The position numbers and the translations under genes are program-made. From the NCBI RefSeq assembly GCF_910592395.1, contig NC_088320.1, forward strand, positions 10,972,501 through 11,036,500: 64,000 nt of DNA. The letters run 5' to 3'. The notes under the pieces are model-generated. The model made no database searches. It worked only from the letters and a program-made list of their open reading frames with translations, and had not been told where the DNA came from. This DNA comes from Lineus longissimus. Taxonomy: Eukaryota; Nemertea; Pilidiophora; Heteronemertea; Lineidae. Shown one piece after another: positions 1 through 12,704 of this stretch (its first letter is position 1; every line of letters begins with the position of its first letter).

Positions 1-211
1 GTAAAGCACGTATACACGTGCAGTGTAAATGGACACACGAATGTACACACCTTCTGAAAATATTGGTCAGCAAAGGTGATAATTAGTGTTTGTTCTGAAT
101 TATGACAATGAAATTCATAGACTATTAGCAGGTAGTCAGTGTCTGTTGGTCTGAATAATGAATGATAAAACTTCTGGTGAAGTTAAAATATTTCCTCGCT
201 CTGTTTTACAG

Positions 212-442
212 CCTGACGCAGTGACGGGGATGATCAGCATCTGTTCTGTTCTGCGACCGCATCAGTCACGGATATAGGAGCCTTGACCACGAGGAGCTGA
301 TGAGGCAAAGTCGTATAACCGTCTTAACCTTGACATCGGTGCAGTGCTGAATTTGCCGTCCGAAGACTAACCAGTATAATATTCCAGCCGTATTTCGTTC
401 TTTTCACTGTAATACTTTTACTTCAAAAAGACTGAATAAATA
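212..442 (+). other. possible 3'-terminal exon
   Basis: A pyrimidine-rich tract ending in TTTTACAG is followed by a short open frame of 21 codons that stops at TAG (275-277). An AATAAA-type signal lies near 433-442. This would fit the last exon of a plus-strand gene whose body lies left of the window. The peptide is too short to recognise. A chance acceptor is quite possible. Confidence 0.22.
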
Positions 443-820
443 AACCTACTGTGGCAGTTAGTTTAAAAAGATATTATTGCATTTTACGTTTTTACTCTTA
501 GTGCTGATCGGTCATACCCCTTGGGCCTGGCCGTAATCTTGCATACTGGTTGTCTCGATGCGGTATGCTATGACCATGTATATATCTACTGGACTGGTTT
601 GTTGCACCATGTCGAAGGAATTTTATGTAGAGATCAAGACACTTCCCTCACATCACAATCTACACCTCAAAAGAATGGTTGTAAAAATCCTTGCCATGAT
701 TCCCGGTTGCCCCTATGTTGTGACCATGCATGCATCAATGGCCTGGGATGTTGCAACCTACACTTCAAAGGAATGCAAAGTCTAAATCACATTTATTTTT
801 TGTCCCCAGGTTGTGACTTT

Positions 821-1392
821 CCTAACAGCAGTTGCAGACCATATCCCTGGTGATAGTGTTTTGTCATCTTAAAAATGGGCACCAGGACAAAGCACCAAAA
901 ACCTGCCACTTAAGATCAGATCAGAAGTTACCTACGTGGTGCCAGTACCCACAAGTGCATGATTGACACCTAGATCATTTGAAGAAAAAATTGGCAGCAG
1001 AACCATGTGTGCATGGAGGGAGGTATTATAATATAAATACTGTGGAGACGCAATGTATTATTGGTCGTCCCAACATTGGGAGCTTTCATCCCCACCAGCC
1101 ATATCAGATGGCCAACTGGTTTCCCTCACTCGACCAGAAAACTCATCAAAAGATACGAAAGATGTTGAGATTCAGATTACATTTGCTTGTTGTCTGCTGG
1201 ATTCTGACCATCCATATGCTGAGTTGTTGCAGTCCCAGAACCATCGCTAATTCTAGTATTTATGATGCACCTACTGTCACAACCTAATTCAGCTGGTTAT
1301 TCAGGTTATCTGGTTATATCCTGGTGCAAACCTAATTTCTCAACATGACAAAATACTTTCACCAGGGATATGGTCTGCAATTTGCTGTTAGG
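821..1392. mobile_element. element with ~48-bp inverted ends (fold-back or MITE)
   Basis: Positions 821-868 (starting cctaacagca) recur in reverse complement at 1345-1392 with only a few mismatches. Both arms contain gcagaccatatccctggtga. The ~470 bp between them has no convincing reading frame. The right arm lies 14 bp beyond the stop codon of the broken minus-strand gene, so the element may have inserted at and truncated its 3' end. No clear target duplication was found. Confidence 0.5.
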
Positions 1393-1406
1393 CGAATTGC
1401 CCAATA

Positions 1407-3133
1407 CTAGTTCACCACTGTTGTTACATCACCACGGTAGAAGGACTTATTCACATCCGTAGGTATGTCAACTTGGAGACATACAGATGGTGTCAAGGAA
1501 CCCTTGTGATGAAGATCATGATCGGCAGCAGCTAGCGTTGTAGTGGTTGGAGCCAAGGACTTCTTTCCTCGAACTCCAAGGGATAGGAGTGCCCCTGGCT
1601 CACCAAAGGGAATCTTCGCTTTGTCGTCACAGCACAGAAGGACACAATCTTCATCAAGGTGTATTGCCAATTCCCTAAGATACTTGAAAAGAGCACTGCA
1701 ATAATGATCATCAATATGAGCTATTCTAAGTTGGCGTCTCTGGATCTTGTACTGCACTTCGAATTTAGAGGTGAAATTCAAAGATGCCTGAGCATAGGGG
1801 TTCCTGGGGGCAAACTGGAGACACACTAGTGCTTTTGATGGCACCGGTGCATCTTCAGGGCATAATGATTTCGCCCGATTGATCATATCACCCAAGGAGA
1901 GCCATTCTGACAAGTGTGCAATGTTGTGCCGACGTTCATCTGCAGCTGTTACCTGTTCAATCACCTCACCTAGTTTGGCAAAGAAGACATCAAAGGTGTC
2001 TGTAGGCCTGCCAGCATTAAGCTGCCTAAGATCAACCAGCAAACTTTTTCACCAAGAAAAATGAGGCGTAGCCTTTGCTGAGTTTCAGGATGGACAGCAG
2101 TGGAGGCATCTAATGTGAGCTCCTTGTATATCAGGTCAGCTACACAAGGAGAAAATGTAGCAATGTTTGCCAGCTTTTCACGGAACTGCCGCTTCATGGA
2201 TCGAGTGTGAAATTCTGGCAATTGTGGTTTTATCTTTGCAGTAATCCTAGCAATCTGTGTGCACTTTTCATCATCTGAACGCCCAGCATTGACCTTCACA
2301 AGAACAACAACAGTGACACTTGAGCCACCAGGTGAATACCTATATACATCAATTGGCATTGACAGTTGCAGTCCTGAAAAAAACCTATGACGCTGCATAG
2401 CATTCTGAAATGGTTCATGAAGGTGCACTGTTTCATCTACAAATACTGGTACAAACATATTTGTGTCCTTCATAACATTGTCCAGCAAAGAGAACTGCTC
2501 CTTGACTGCAAAGGTGCACTTGGTTCTGGACTCAACAAAGCAACTGTTCTCGACTTGACGTACTGGGTGATCCAGCTCCTGGTTGCTCTTCTGCATGTTG
2601 TTGCAGAGTTGGTGTTTCAGGTGGTCTGCATAAGACTGCATACATTTTCCCAGTGCCATGACTTCATCGTGTACCTTCACCCAAGCACTGGTACTGCTCA
2701 TTATTGGCTTTGTACAAATACAAAACAAAGACTGCGTATGGCTTTCAAGGGTCTGTCTGGAAAGTTGGTTTCCCTTCAATTTCTTGCGTCGAAAGTCATT
2801 GTAACCATCGAACTGATCAAATGCTGGAGGCACTGGTATCACTGAGGACTTATGAATGGCAGCATCATTGATGGTGGAGTGATGACCACTCAAGTACCAC
2901 AGAGCATTTGAAAGAACCTAAAATGAAAAACAACAAGACATTGCTATTGCTGTCTGGTGAAAAATCAGGGGGTTGCGCAAAGATTCTGATCCAGGGAACT
3001 TCTTTGAGCAGACTAAATTATTGACAAAGATTTCAACATGAAAGTATACCAGATTGATAAAATTGACCTTAACCTGAGCCATATTCTCCATCACGCAAGT
3101 CTGTTCGTGGAAATGAAACCTCACATTCGGCAA
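1407..3133 (-). pseudogene. decayed spliced gene, uncharacterised (possibly transposase-related) family
   Basis: Two reading frames on the minus strand form one broken gene. A first exon (about 3133 to 3074) encodes LPNVRFHFHEQTCVMENMAQ and ends at CAG|GTTAAG. The next exon starts at 2917 after a TTTTAG acceptor and runs open to about 2046. There a frameshift near the A-run at 2042-2064 moves the reading to the frame that continues to a TAG at 1407. The second half contains CDDKAKIPFGEPGALLSLGV and, further on, SVCLQVDIP and SFYRGD. I recall this pattern from uncharacterised proteins repeated in cnidarian and amphioxus genomes. The acidic DDK may belong to an RNase-H-like core, but that is inference. 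The family normally seems to continue past this stop, so the copy is both shifted and truncated. Upstream exons were not resolved. Confidence 0.5.
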
Positions 3134-5370
3134 ACCACTGGACGCAAGGGCCCAACGCGCCGCGTAGCGGCAAAATAGCGAAGCTGGCGAAACATTTATA
3201 ACGGGTCACCGTCACTTATTATTGGACTTATAGCGCATTTACGGGGTTGCAACTATTTTGCTTTATAGTGTCACCAGGAAAGAAAAGCATGCGACCTAAC
3301 GCCGATCTATTTGTATAAAGTGATAATTGGAAGGTATATAGTAGGAAATATCAATAAAATAATCATTCCATGTCGTCTTTTGAGGGCATTTTTGATTGTA
3401 AAAAATATATGTGTACGTCACCGTAGTCTCTGCAATGATAATTTTATCAGAGCAGTCTCGCGCAAGTAGAAGTTCTTTACCTACTAGTTCTTCACTTATT
3501 AGTCTCAACGTCTGGCGCAAAGCCAGACGTTTTCCATTACGATTTCACTACGATGTTTGACAATAAGGAGCAGTGCGCGAGATATGCTAATGAGCAGACT
3601 TCCCTCGCTTGAGTTTCTGAAGAATGTTCCATATCGCGCTAAGCTCATCACTGCTGATTATGACAGTCGTGCAGCGGTAGGTATCTGCTCCCCAACTTCC
3701 ACCCTAATACGGTACAATAAGTTACCATTTGATGAGAATGGGACAATGCCCTCACTGTGTATGGAGTCATAGGGATAAGAAGACATTATTCATTAGTGTT
3801 GGTACAAGTGATTTTGCCCAAAAAGCATGCGCATTCAAAAAACAAAATATGCAAGGTATCACGTATGTAACATGACCATGACGACGTGCAGAAAGTGCAC
3901 TGGCCAGTGCATACCCTATGGCTATGTATAGTAAACATGGTAAACATGAACAACATCATTATTCATCGGCAGTTCATTTTACTCCGAGCTTTTCCTGAAA
4001 CATATTGCCATGATGATTAGGCCTACCATGTACCATGACCAATAACGGCACTAGATCATGTAGATGTCAACAAGTTCACATGAACCGTATAATCCCGCAT
4101 AATCCCGCATGGCGCATGTGGGGCATGCGTCTAAACCAAAGCCCCAAAATCACTTGTTTTGGTCTATTTCACTTGTGTTTCCCCCGTCTCCCAGTCCATA
4201 ATACATTTACAGTTTACAATCCCCGATCATGGCCCAACAAAAGGTCATCGGTTGACTAAAGCCAAGGAACACAACTGTTCAATGGATTTATAGTTGAATG
4301 CGATCAAACTACATCTTTTCAATCGTGGATTGTAAATTTAACCCCATGGGCCTAGGGAAGGCCCTATAACAATACTTTCGACACAGTTATTATCTCCGCT
4401 GCCTCCACCATGTTACACACAGTGCTCACTGCTGATTCTAAAATGCGCCACCTAGTCAATTGCACTATCGTCATCACCTCATCATACTTCATTGACATTA
4501 CAGGCACACATTGACATAGACCACTGTTGCAATCAACGACACAGTCGCTATCCAAGTAGCATTATAGAGGTAATTATCATTATCATACCTCATTAGCATG
4601 TGAACCAATCGCGTCGCGTCCTTTGCGATCACGGCAAAGCCTCATGGAATAATGTCTTTCAACGTTGAATAATTTTTCATATTCCATGCCTACAACTTCA
4701 ATTTCTTCATAATCCATGGCTAGAAGTTCAATACTAATATAATATCCAAGATAAAGTTACAAGAAGTAGTCAATAGGGGTCTCTCACCTCTCACTGTATG
4801 TCCACACTATTCACGCTTGTACGAGGAATACATTCAATGCTGAATCTAACAACACCCAGTGCCCTTACTCTGTATATTAGTCACTGGAAGATGGCCCATT
4901 TCACTCCTTGCTTCTACTTCACCTATAGTCTCATTGCAAACGCCTCAGTTCTATGATATCACATTCACTTTCAGCTGTCATGCAACACAACAACTGTGCT
5001 ATCTGCCATCGCACATCAACGAAGAAGTGCAGCCGCCCACATTCCACCTCACGTCTGTCTGACCAGCTGCAATCCTCGAGGACGCCCCACTGTACCACGA
5101 TTTCACTACGATGTTTGACAAGAAGGAGCAGTGCGCGAGATAGGCTAATGAGCAGACTTCCCTCGCTTGAGTTTCGGAAGAATGTTCCATATCGCGCTAA
5201 GCTGACCACTGCTGACCATGACAGGCGTGCATTGGACTGGTACAGGTTGGAACTGAACATTGAATATGCTGGTGGTGACGCTTTCTGATGAGAAGTTGAT
5301 CGTGACTGATGCAGTATCCTTGGACTTGTCCACAGCATCGTTCAATCATTGCTTTCTGAGCTGCCTTGAT
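3134..5370. repeat. non-coding stretch with a ~130-bp direct repeat
   Basis: No gene is supported here. A ~130-bp block (about 3541-3672, containing cactacgatgtttgacaa) recurs as a direct copy at about 5098-5230 at roughly 90% identity. The rest is low-complexity AT-rich DNA with short random open frames. Confidence 0.55.
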
Positions 5371-5374
5371 TCTG

Positions 5375-5820
5375 TACCCAAATACTAAGACCAAATGCCT
5401 GTTGACTGTGCTTTAAGAGAGACTGGCGCCATGCCTAGAGATATGACTGACCCCTATTGGCAAATTTGTATGACTTTATCTTGCCTACCTAGCTGCTGCC
5501 TATAGTCTCCCTTTAACTGCGGAACACTTCAAAGTCGATAAAATGCCATGTTCCACCTTTTAATGTGTTCAGACTGCCATTTTCAAAATAATCAAGTCAG
5601 GACACTGCCTTCTAGTCTCATAATAAATTTTGCTTTCCTCAATATATAATAACATTTCTTCTTCTTCAATGCTTTCATCATTCCAAACTTCTCCTCCTCT
5701 GACTTTTACAGGGGCACAGTCATGGCAATCAAAACCCAAATACTGAGACCAAATGCCTGTTGACTGTGCTTTAAGAGAGACTGGCGCCATGCCTAGTCTC
5801 TCTTAAAGCACAGTCAACAG
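5375..5820. repeat. direct repeat plus 24-bp perfect inverted repeat
   Basis: A ~62-bp block with aaatgcctgttgactgtgct is present near 5378-5437 and again near 5736-5796. Directly after the second copy the reverse complement of its core appears. The arms 5757-5780 and 5797-5820 match at all 24 positions around a 16-nt loop. Only the second copy has the inverted arm. Confidence 0.75.
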
Positions 5821-5991
5821 ACACCAACCCCCTCAGACTCAGAAACCACAAACGCCCAACCCTTCCTGCTACCCTAATACTTCTGGATGATGTTGTTGTA
5901 CAGCTCATCCTTCTTGTTCAGTCACACCAGAGCTAAAAGAAACAAAAAAGGTGGTTGAGGGATGAAGAGTAAAAAGATTATTGGCTTTGAC

Positions 5992-6405
5992 ATGAAACTG
6001 CAGTGACATGCACCTTGACTCTTGTGGTGGGGGAAGTGAGACATCATTGTTTTCAATCTAAAACTGCAGTGACATGCACTTGATAGTATTGTGGGAGAAG
6101 TGAGACATCATTGGTTTCAATCAGAAACTGCAGTGACATGCACTTGATAGTATTGTTGGAGAAGTGAGACATAATTGGTTTCAATCAGAAACTGCAGTGA
6201 CATGCACTTGATAGTATTGTGGGAGAAGTGAGACATCATTGGTTTCAATCAGAAACTGCAGTGACATGCACCTTGACTCTTGAGGTGGGGGAAGTGAGAC
6301 ATCATTGGTTTCAATCTAAAACTGCAGTGACATGCACTTAGTATTGTGGGAGACGTGAGACATCATTGGTTTTCAATCAGAAACTGCAATGGGAGAAGTG
6401 AGAAC
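5992..6405. repeat. minisatellite, ~63-bp unit, about 6-7 copies
   Basis: The unit contains aaactgcagtgacatgcac followed by gaagtgagacatcattggtt. It repeats head to tail with small length changes. Two subtypes alternate, one with cttgactcttg and one with ttgatagtattg. The last copy is degenerate. Confidence 0.85.
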
Positions 6406-6725
6406 GGTACCTTGATGTTTTTCTGGCTGGGTGTCCACTCTCCCTCCTCATTAACACATCATTTATGTTTGCCGGTCTTTCACCTGCCCTGTCCATCTCC
6501 ATGACGACATGTGCAGCAGGATTTTTATCTGCACAGCACTGCACTCATACGACTTTTACCGAAAAGGCCATAACCTGGCCAATAGTTAACGACAAATCCG
6601 ACACGGAGGTCCATGGTCCAGTTTCTGATGGGCCACATTCCACTTCGATCTGCCAGTTGGTGTCTGTATGGAACTTGCCTATTAATTCACCAAAGGTATC
6701 TGCATGCTTTAGCATGCAGAATTCC

Positions 6726-7680
6726 TTTTTGGCTCACCGTAGGGGAGTCTATACAATACCGCAGTGTCCGTCGTCCGTCGTCGTCGTATCCTATTTCAAA
6801 AACAGTGGCACGTTTCTTAACCGCTAAGCCTATGAACTTGTAACTTTGTACACAGGACTCCCTTGGTCAGATGACCTGTGACACTAAATTTCGGTCCGAT
6901 TTGATTCTTAATTTGGCCACCAGGGGGCCAAATGTTGATATCTAAAAAGTGTGATGTCTCGCTTATTAATGACTTGTTTGGAATGAAATTTTTGTGGTGG
7001 GTACTCATAGCAAGGATACATCATATATCATACAGGTTTTTAATTTGACCTACTTTTCAAGGTCACAGAGGTCAAATGGCGTAAATTGGCTGTTTCAGTG
7101 TAACTATGGCACGTTTTTCAACCTCCACAGCTATGAACTTGAAACTTAGTACATATAACCCCCTATACCAGATAACCTCTGGTGCTGAATTTCGGTCCGA
7201 TCTGATTCTCAACTTGGCCACCAGGGGGCCGAATGTGGATACCTAAAAAGTGTGATAATTCGCTTATCAATAACTTGTTTTCAATAAAACTTTCGTGGTG
7301 GGTACTCGTAGCAAGGATACATCATATATCGTACGGGTTTTTAATTTGACCTACTTTTCAAGGTTGCAGAGGTCAAATGGCATAAATTGGCTGTTTAAGT
7401 GTAACTATGGCACGTTTCTCAACCGCCACAGCTATGAACTTGAAACTTGGTACATATAACCCCCTATATCAGATAACCTCTTTTGCTGAATATCGGTCCG
7501 ATCTGATTCTCAGTTTGGCCACCAGGGGGTCGAATGTGGCTATCTAAAAAGTGTGATATCTCGCTTATTGATGACTTGTTTTCGATAAAACTTTTGTGGT
7601 AGGTACTCATAGCAAGGATACATCATATATCATATGGGTTTTTAATTTGACCTACTTGTCAAGGTCACAGAGGTCACAAC
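6726..7680 (+). repeat. dispersed repeat family C, copy 1
   Basis: It begins with ttttggctcaccgtagggga, a short GTC-rich tract, then tandem ~300-bp units. Each unit carries ggcacgttt, aacttgaaactt, gccaccagggggcc and a TTGACCT...AAGGTCACAGAGGTCA block. No transposase is encoded. Small open frames across it are by-products of the repeat. Confidence 0.75.
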
Positions 7681-7684
7681 GCAG

Positions 7685-7795
7685 ACACAGATATGGCCGA
7701 AATTGCATGTTTTGTGTTTTTCGTGTTGTGGCAATCCAAAGGTCGTGAGTTCAAACCCCGGTCAGGGACGGCCAAAAATATTTTTTTTATTTTAT
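7685..7795 (+). repeat. possible tRNA-derived SINE fragment
   Basis: The stretch around 7,735-7,785 reads gtcgtgagttcaaaccccgg followed by tcagggac. This resembles a Pol III B box and T-loop, with a T-rich tail after it. No convincing A box or full cloverleaf was found, so it is not called as a tRNA gene. Confidence 0.25.
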
Positions 7796-7797
7796 TA

Positions 7798-9315
7798 TTT
7801 TTTGCTCACCGTAGGGGAGTCTATGTAATACCGCAGTGTCCATCGTCGTCGTCCGTCGTCGTAACCTATTTCAAAAACAGTGGCACGTTTCTTAACCGCT
7901 AGGGCTATGAACTTGAAACTTTGTACGCAGCACCCCCTAGGTCAGGTGACCTCTGACACTGAATTTCGGTCCGATCTGATTCTCAACTTGGCCACCAGGG
8001 GGCCAAATGTCGATATCTAAAAAGTGTGATATCTCGCTTATTAGTGACTTGTTTTCGATGAAACTTGTGTTGTAGGTACTCATAGCAAATATACATCTTA
8101 TATAATATGGGTTTTTAATTTGACCTACTACCAAGTTCACAGAGGTCATATGGCGCAAATTGGCCGTTAGAGTGTAAACTATGGCACGTTTCTTAACCAC
8201 TAAAGCTATGAACTTGAAACTTAGTACATATAACCCCCTATATCACATAGCCTCTGGTGCTGAATTTCAGTTTGATCTGATCCTCAACTTTGCCACCAGG
8301 AAGCCAAAAGTGGAAATCTAAAAAGTGTGATATCTCGCTTATAAGTGACTTGTTTTCGATAACATTTTTATGGTAGGTATTCTTAGGAAGAATACATCAC
8401 ATGTCTTACGGGTTTTCAATTTGACCTACTTTTCAAGGTCACAGAGGTCATATGGCGTAAATTGGCCGTTAGAGTGTAAATTTACTAAACTATGGCACGT
8501 TTCTTAACCACTAAAGCTATGAACTTGAAACTTGGTACATATAACCCCCTATATCACATAGCCTCTGGTGCTGAATTGTAGTTTGATCTGATTCTCAACT
8601 TTGCCTCCAGGGGGCCAAAAGTGGATATCTAAAAAGTGTGATATCTCGCTTATAAGTGACTTGTTTTCGATAACATTTTTATGGTAGGTACTCTTAGGAA
8701 GAATACATCACATGTCTTACGGGTTTTCAATTTGACCTACTTTTCAAGGTCACAGAGGTCATATGGCGTAAATTGGCCGTTAGAGTGTAAACTATGGCAC
8801 GTTTCTTAACCAGTAAAGCTATGAACTTGAAACTTGGTGCATATAACCCCCTACATCAGATAACCTTTGATGCCGAATTTTGGCCTGATCTGATTCTTTA
8901 TTCGGCCACCAGGGGGCCATAATGGAAAAAGGAAGAAGTGCAATACCTTGCTTATTTGAGTGAATTGTTTTCGGTTAAATTTTTATGGCAGGGACTTTTA
9001 GCAAGGATACACCACATGTCCTACGATTTTTGGATTTGACCTCCTTTTCTAGGTCACAGAGGTCAAATGGCGTAAATTGGCCATTAGAGTGTAACTATGG
9101 CACGTTTCTTAACTGCTGAAGCTATGAACTTGAATGTTGGTACATGTAACCCCCTACATCAGATAATCTCTGACACTGAATTTTGGACGATCTGATTCTT
9201 GATTTGGCCACCAGGGGGTCAAAACTGAAAAAGTAGGACGTGCAATATCTCGCTTATTAATGACTTTTTTTCGATGAATTTTTTATTGCAGGGACTCTTA
9301 GCAATCACACGATAT
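7798..9315 (+). repeat. dispersed repeat family C, copy 2
   Basis: It starts with the same gctcaccgtaggggagtcta end as copy 1 and holds about five ~300-bp units (near 7885, 8185, 8490, 8800 and 9095). The units diverge towards the right end. The AGGTCA-containing block is present in most units and degenerate in one near 8,132. Confidence 0.75.
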
Positions 9316-10605
9316 TGATCTTGTTGATGTCATAGACAATTATTGGTTGGATCATAAACTTATATATACTGCCCTGTCTTATTACTTGACATCAATACAC
9401 ATCTAAAAAAAGTCTTCATGCCTGATTGTGTTCACCATATTCACCTCTAAACTAAGCATGATCCTGCCTACTAAAAGATGTATACGGTGAGCACAATGGC
9501 CCCTGGCCGTTTCATTATTTTCAACACAGTGACACTTGTGCACTATAATCAGAGAAGCTGCCATGCTTCCCGTCAAGCATGTCAAGTAGTAGCGTTTGAC
9601 AGGTGACAACCGGCCCTCCCCATATAATAGACCAGTCTACGATCAACTATTAGACTCGTTCCCAGCCGTTACGCTGCGTGGCGCTGCTGACTTCGCTTCA
9701 GCATATCCACATAGACGGGCACCAGTCTCATCAACTATCGATGACGAAGAGGGTGTTTAGGACTGAACCAATACTGCGGAGGGGAGGGAGGTTGTATGTT
9801 AAATGTGTACGATGCCCGCTTTCTGCCGATCGATGCGATAGCCACGTGCCGCAGAAATTAGGCCTTTTGACATAGAAAGTGCTATCTCTGTAACGGAGCA
9901 TGCGGTTTACAAACGCTTGAAAAACGGGGTACACAAAAATGATTTTGACGGAGTGGACTAAAATTATAAAATAATTTGTGACAGCGTTGCGGTCAATAAT
10001 AGTTAGGGTCGGGAGTGCAAGCAATTATTTTGTTTTGACTAGGAGCTTAAAATTGTCTAGGGTCGGCGTTTTCAGCAGCAAAAAGCTAGGGTCGGTCTGG
10101 TTACCGGAAACACAAGAATTTTTTGTTAGGCCTTAAGCAAAAATTAGTAGAGACAATAGAAACTAGTTTCTCTCAAGACCCCCCCCTCCCCCCTAGAGAA
10201 AGTAAATTTGATACACCTTTGTCTTGTATGCCTTGTTCAATCCAGGGAAGATGTACATATTCACAAGAGTAGTGATATAGAAAGTTCCGGTCCAGCTAGA
10301 AGTAAATGGCATGATTTTTTATGTTTCTGAGTGGAGACGATTTTTAAAAAAGGAACGAAATGACCTCTTGACCTCTTTCCCCCCCCAAACGAAAACTTGC
10401 AATTCCATTGTCTCCAACTGACTTCTGCTTCAGTCGTTCCTTTGTAGGCAGCATTTATAGATACAGAAATTGTATACAAGTACATGCATCAGTATGATTA
10501 CCGACATATTCTGTAGATAACCAGTTATGAACTGAATTATAATGATTACATACATACAATACATGCACTGACATTTCCTACATGTAATGAGTTCATCTTC
10601 CCAAA
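9316..10605. other. no gene or named repeat recognised
   Basis: There are short open frames only, with no splice-consistent exons, structured repeats or known domains. A C-run lies near 10,178-10,192. Confidence 0.4.
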
Positions 10606-11257
10606 ACTATGGCATCACACATAAACTACATCGTCAAATCTGCAACTTACAACTTGCGCAATATTGGTCGCGCTCGCAAGCTCCTTACAACTGCAGCAAC
10701 GAAAGAGCTAGTGCACTCACTGGTGATGTCTCGTTTGGACTACGGAAATAGTCTGTTAGCTGGGGTTAATGAGCAACTCCTGCACAAATTACACTAGTGC
10801 AGAGCCGTGCAGCAAGAATAATTACAAGGACTCCACTACGTGAGCACATAACACCCGTTTTGAGAACTCTCCACTGGCTTCCGATACCATATCGTATCGA
10901 TTTCAAGGTTTTACTCATGGTGTTCAAAGCCAAAAACAACATGGCTCCATCATATATCTGGGACATCCTGCCATCGTATGTCCCAGGGCGATCCCTGAGA
11001 TCGGATAACCAAGAGTTGTTGGTGACTCCCAGGTATCGCCTTGAGACATTTGGTGGCAGAAGCTTTACAGTTTATGCCAGCAAATTATGGAACTCGCTGG
11101 ACACTAACACCCGCAACAGCTCCACCGTCAGCGAGTTCAAAACAAGATTAAAAACCAAACTATTTGAACAGTGTTTTTGTTAAGCGCAGCTGAGCAATTT
11201 TTCTAATTGGATTTTGCGCTATATAAATGCTATTTGTATGTATGTATGTATGTATAA
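10606..11257 (+). mobile_element. 5'-truncated LINE (CR1/L2/Jockey-like) 3' end
   Basis: Two overlapping plus-strand frames (10609-10797 and 10797-11183) encode the C-terminal end of a non-LTR reverse transcriptase. Recognisable pieces are SLVMSRLDYGNSLL, then RAARIITRTP and TLHWLPIPYRIDFKVL, ending in SEFKTRLKTKLFEQCF. The frame changes near 10,795. The 3' end is a TGTA microsatellite tail (11,235-11,256), as in CR1/L2-type elements. The copy lacks the endonuclease and most of the RT, so it is a dead insertion. Confidence 0.8.
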
Positions 11258-11446
11258 ACTAGTTACTAACTTTAAAAAAAAGGGGAATCTCCTCTTGGGA
11301 AAATTGGTTTCATAATTTTTTCGGTTCCATCAATCTGTCTATACTGGAAGTATATACCAGTGGTACTCCTACTGAACTAAGCTTTTCCTGAGCCCTGCAC
11401 TTAGAGGAGACCCATTCGTAGTTTGGTTGTTCAAAAAGAAATCTGT

Positions 11447-11924
11447 TAAGAGGCCACTACAGTCACACTGTTTTTGCAGTGTCTGACGTCATCGAACCAT
11501 TTAACCAGAGTAGTGAAATCGCTTACTCAAGCAAGTTTCAGAGCTCGAAAAATCCCATGGGCACCTTGTTTCAGGTTTTGGGCACCCAAAATAATGATTT
11601 TGCAGAAGAGTACATGCCCAAAGGGGCAACCAAAAATGTGGGCTCAAATGCATCTTTGCCATGTAAAATCAATATAAATCAGGATTTGGGCACCTAATAG
11701 GATCTATTGGGCAACTAGATATCGGGAAATTAGGAAACCCAGTTGCCCGGAGGGCATCTCAAAGCCCCAGAATATTTTTCTAACTCTGAGTTTTAGCCGG
11801 TCACATGATTAACAGACAAGGTGGCGGCTAAAACTTATGCTCGAGTAAGCTGTTTCACTACTTAGGTTAAATGACTCGATGACGTCAGACACTTCAAAAA
11901 CGCTGCGACTGTGGTGGCCTCTTA
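11447..11924. mobile_element. MITE with ~85-bp terminal inverted repeats
   Basis: The left end (taagaggccactacagtc, then gtgtctgacgtcatcga) is mirrored at the right end (gatgacgtcagacac up to tggtggcctctta) over ~85 bp with scattered mismatches. It is 478 bp long with no coding capacity. The target duplication is unclear. Confidence 0.7.
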
Positions 11925-12301
11925 CGGATATCTCCTTTAAATATGTGGCCAATACCGAACCCTATATGCAGAAGGGTTAGGAAACCAAACTAACCCATTC
12001 GCCCCTAGACCCCTATTTGCCCTTACTATTCCTACCCACCCACTATCCAACTTCCCCACTAATCAATTCATACAGAGGGAAGACATTCTTACACAATCTT
12101 GGGAATTCCCACAGATTTGGAGCAGTTCAAGATTGCCAAAAAGGTAACAGTCAAGGTCAGGAGATGGGGTTTCAGAAATGTCCGTGAGTGTTTTCATTCA
12201 AGATTTGGAAAATAATGGATTCACTTTTAATTTTTCATGGAGCTAATGGGTCAAATGCCTCATATAGTGTGGATCGAGTGATGACATAAATGACAAGTGA
12301 T

Positions 12302-12672
12302 TTTTAGCTCAGCTGACAAAGTCAGCGGAGCAAGTAGTATAGCTGTTCAAATGGTGTCCGTCCTGCAATCCATCCATCTAGGGACCCATCTGTGGACAAA
12401 ATTGGACATTTCTGACCGGGAAGGCCTAGCCACTTCGTTGATGGTGCTAAATTAGGAGTTGCCCAAGGTGAACTCAAAAAACGAAAAATCGGCGCGATCC
12501 GACCTGTATTAAGAGAATGAGGTCATTTCGCGTTTAGATTTCTTTCCCTTTTTACCTCGGTCCACAGAGCAAATATTGTTTTCAAATGTGGCTGAATATT
12601 TTCAAATATTTTTTCATTTTTAGCTCACCTCTTAGCAGAGGTGAGCTTATCCCATACCGTGGCGTCCGTCGT

Positions 12673-12704
<32 letters not shown>

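Noticed and set aside
521-1287. Plus-strand open frames of 65-110 codons
   Set aside because: They cross an inverted-repeat element, have low-complexity composition and show no domain or splice support.
2387-2845. 152-codon plus-strand frame
   Set aside because: Antisense to the broken minus-strand gene, whose frame has the coherent motifs and splice sites.
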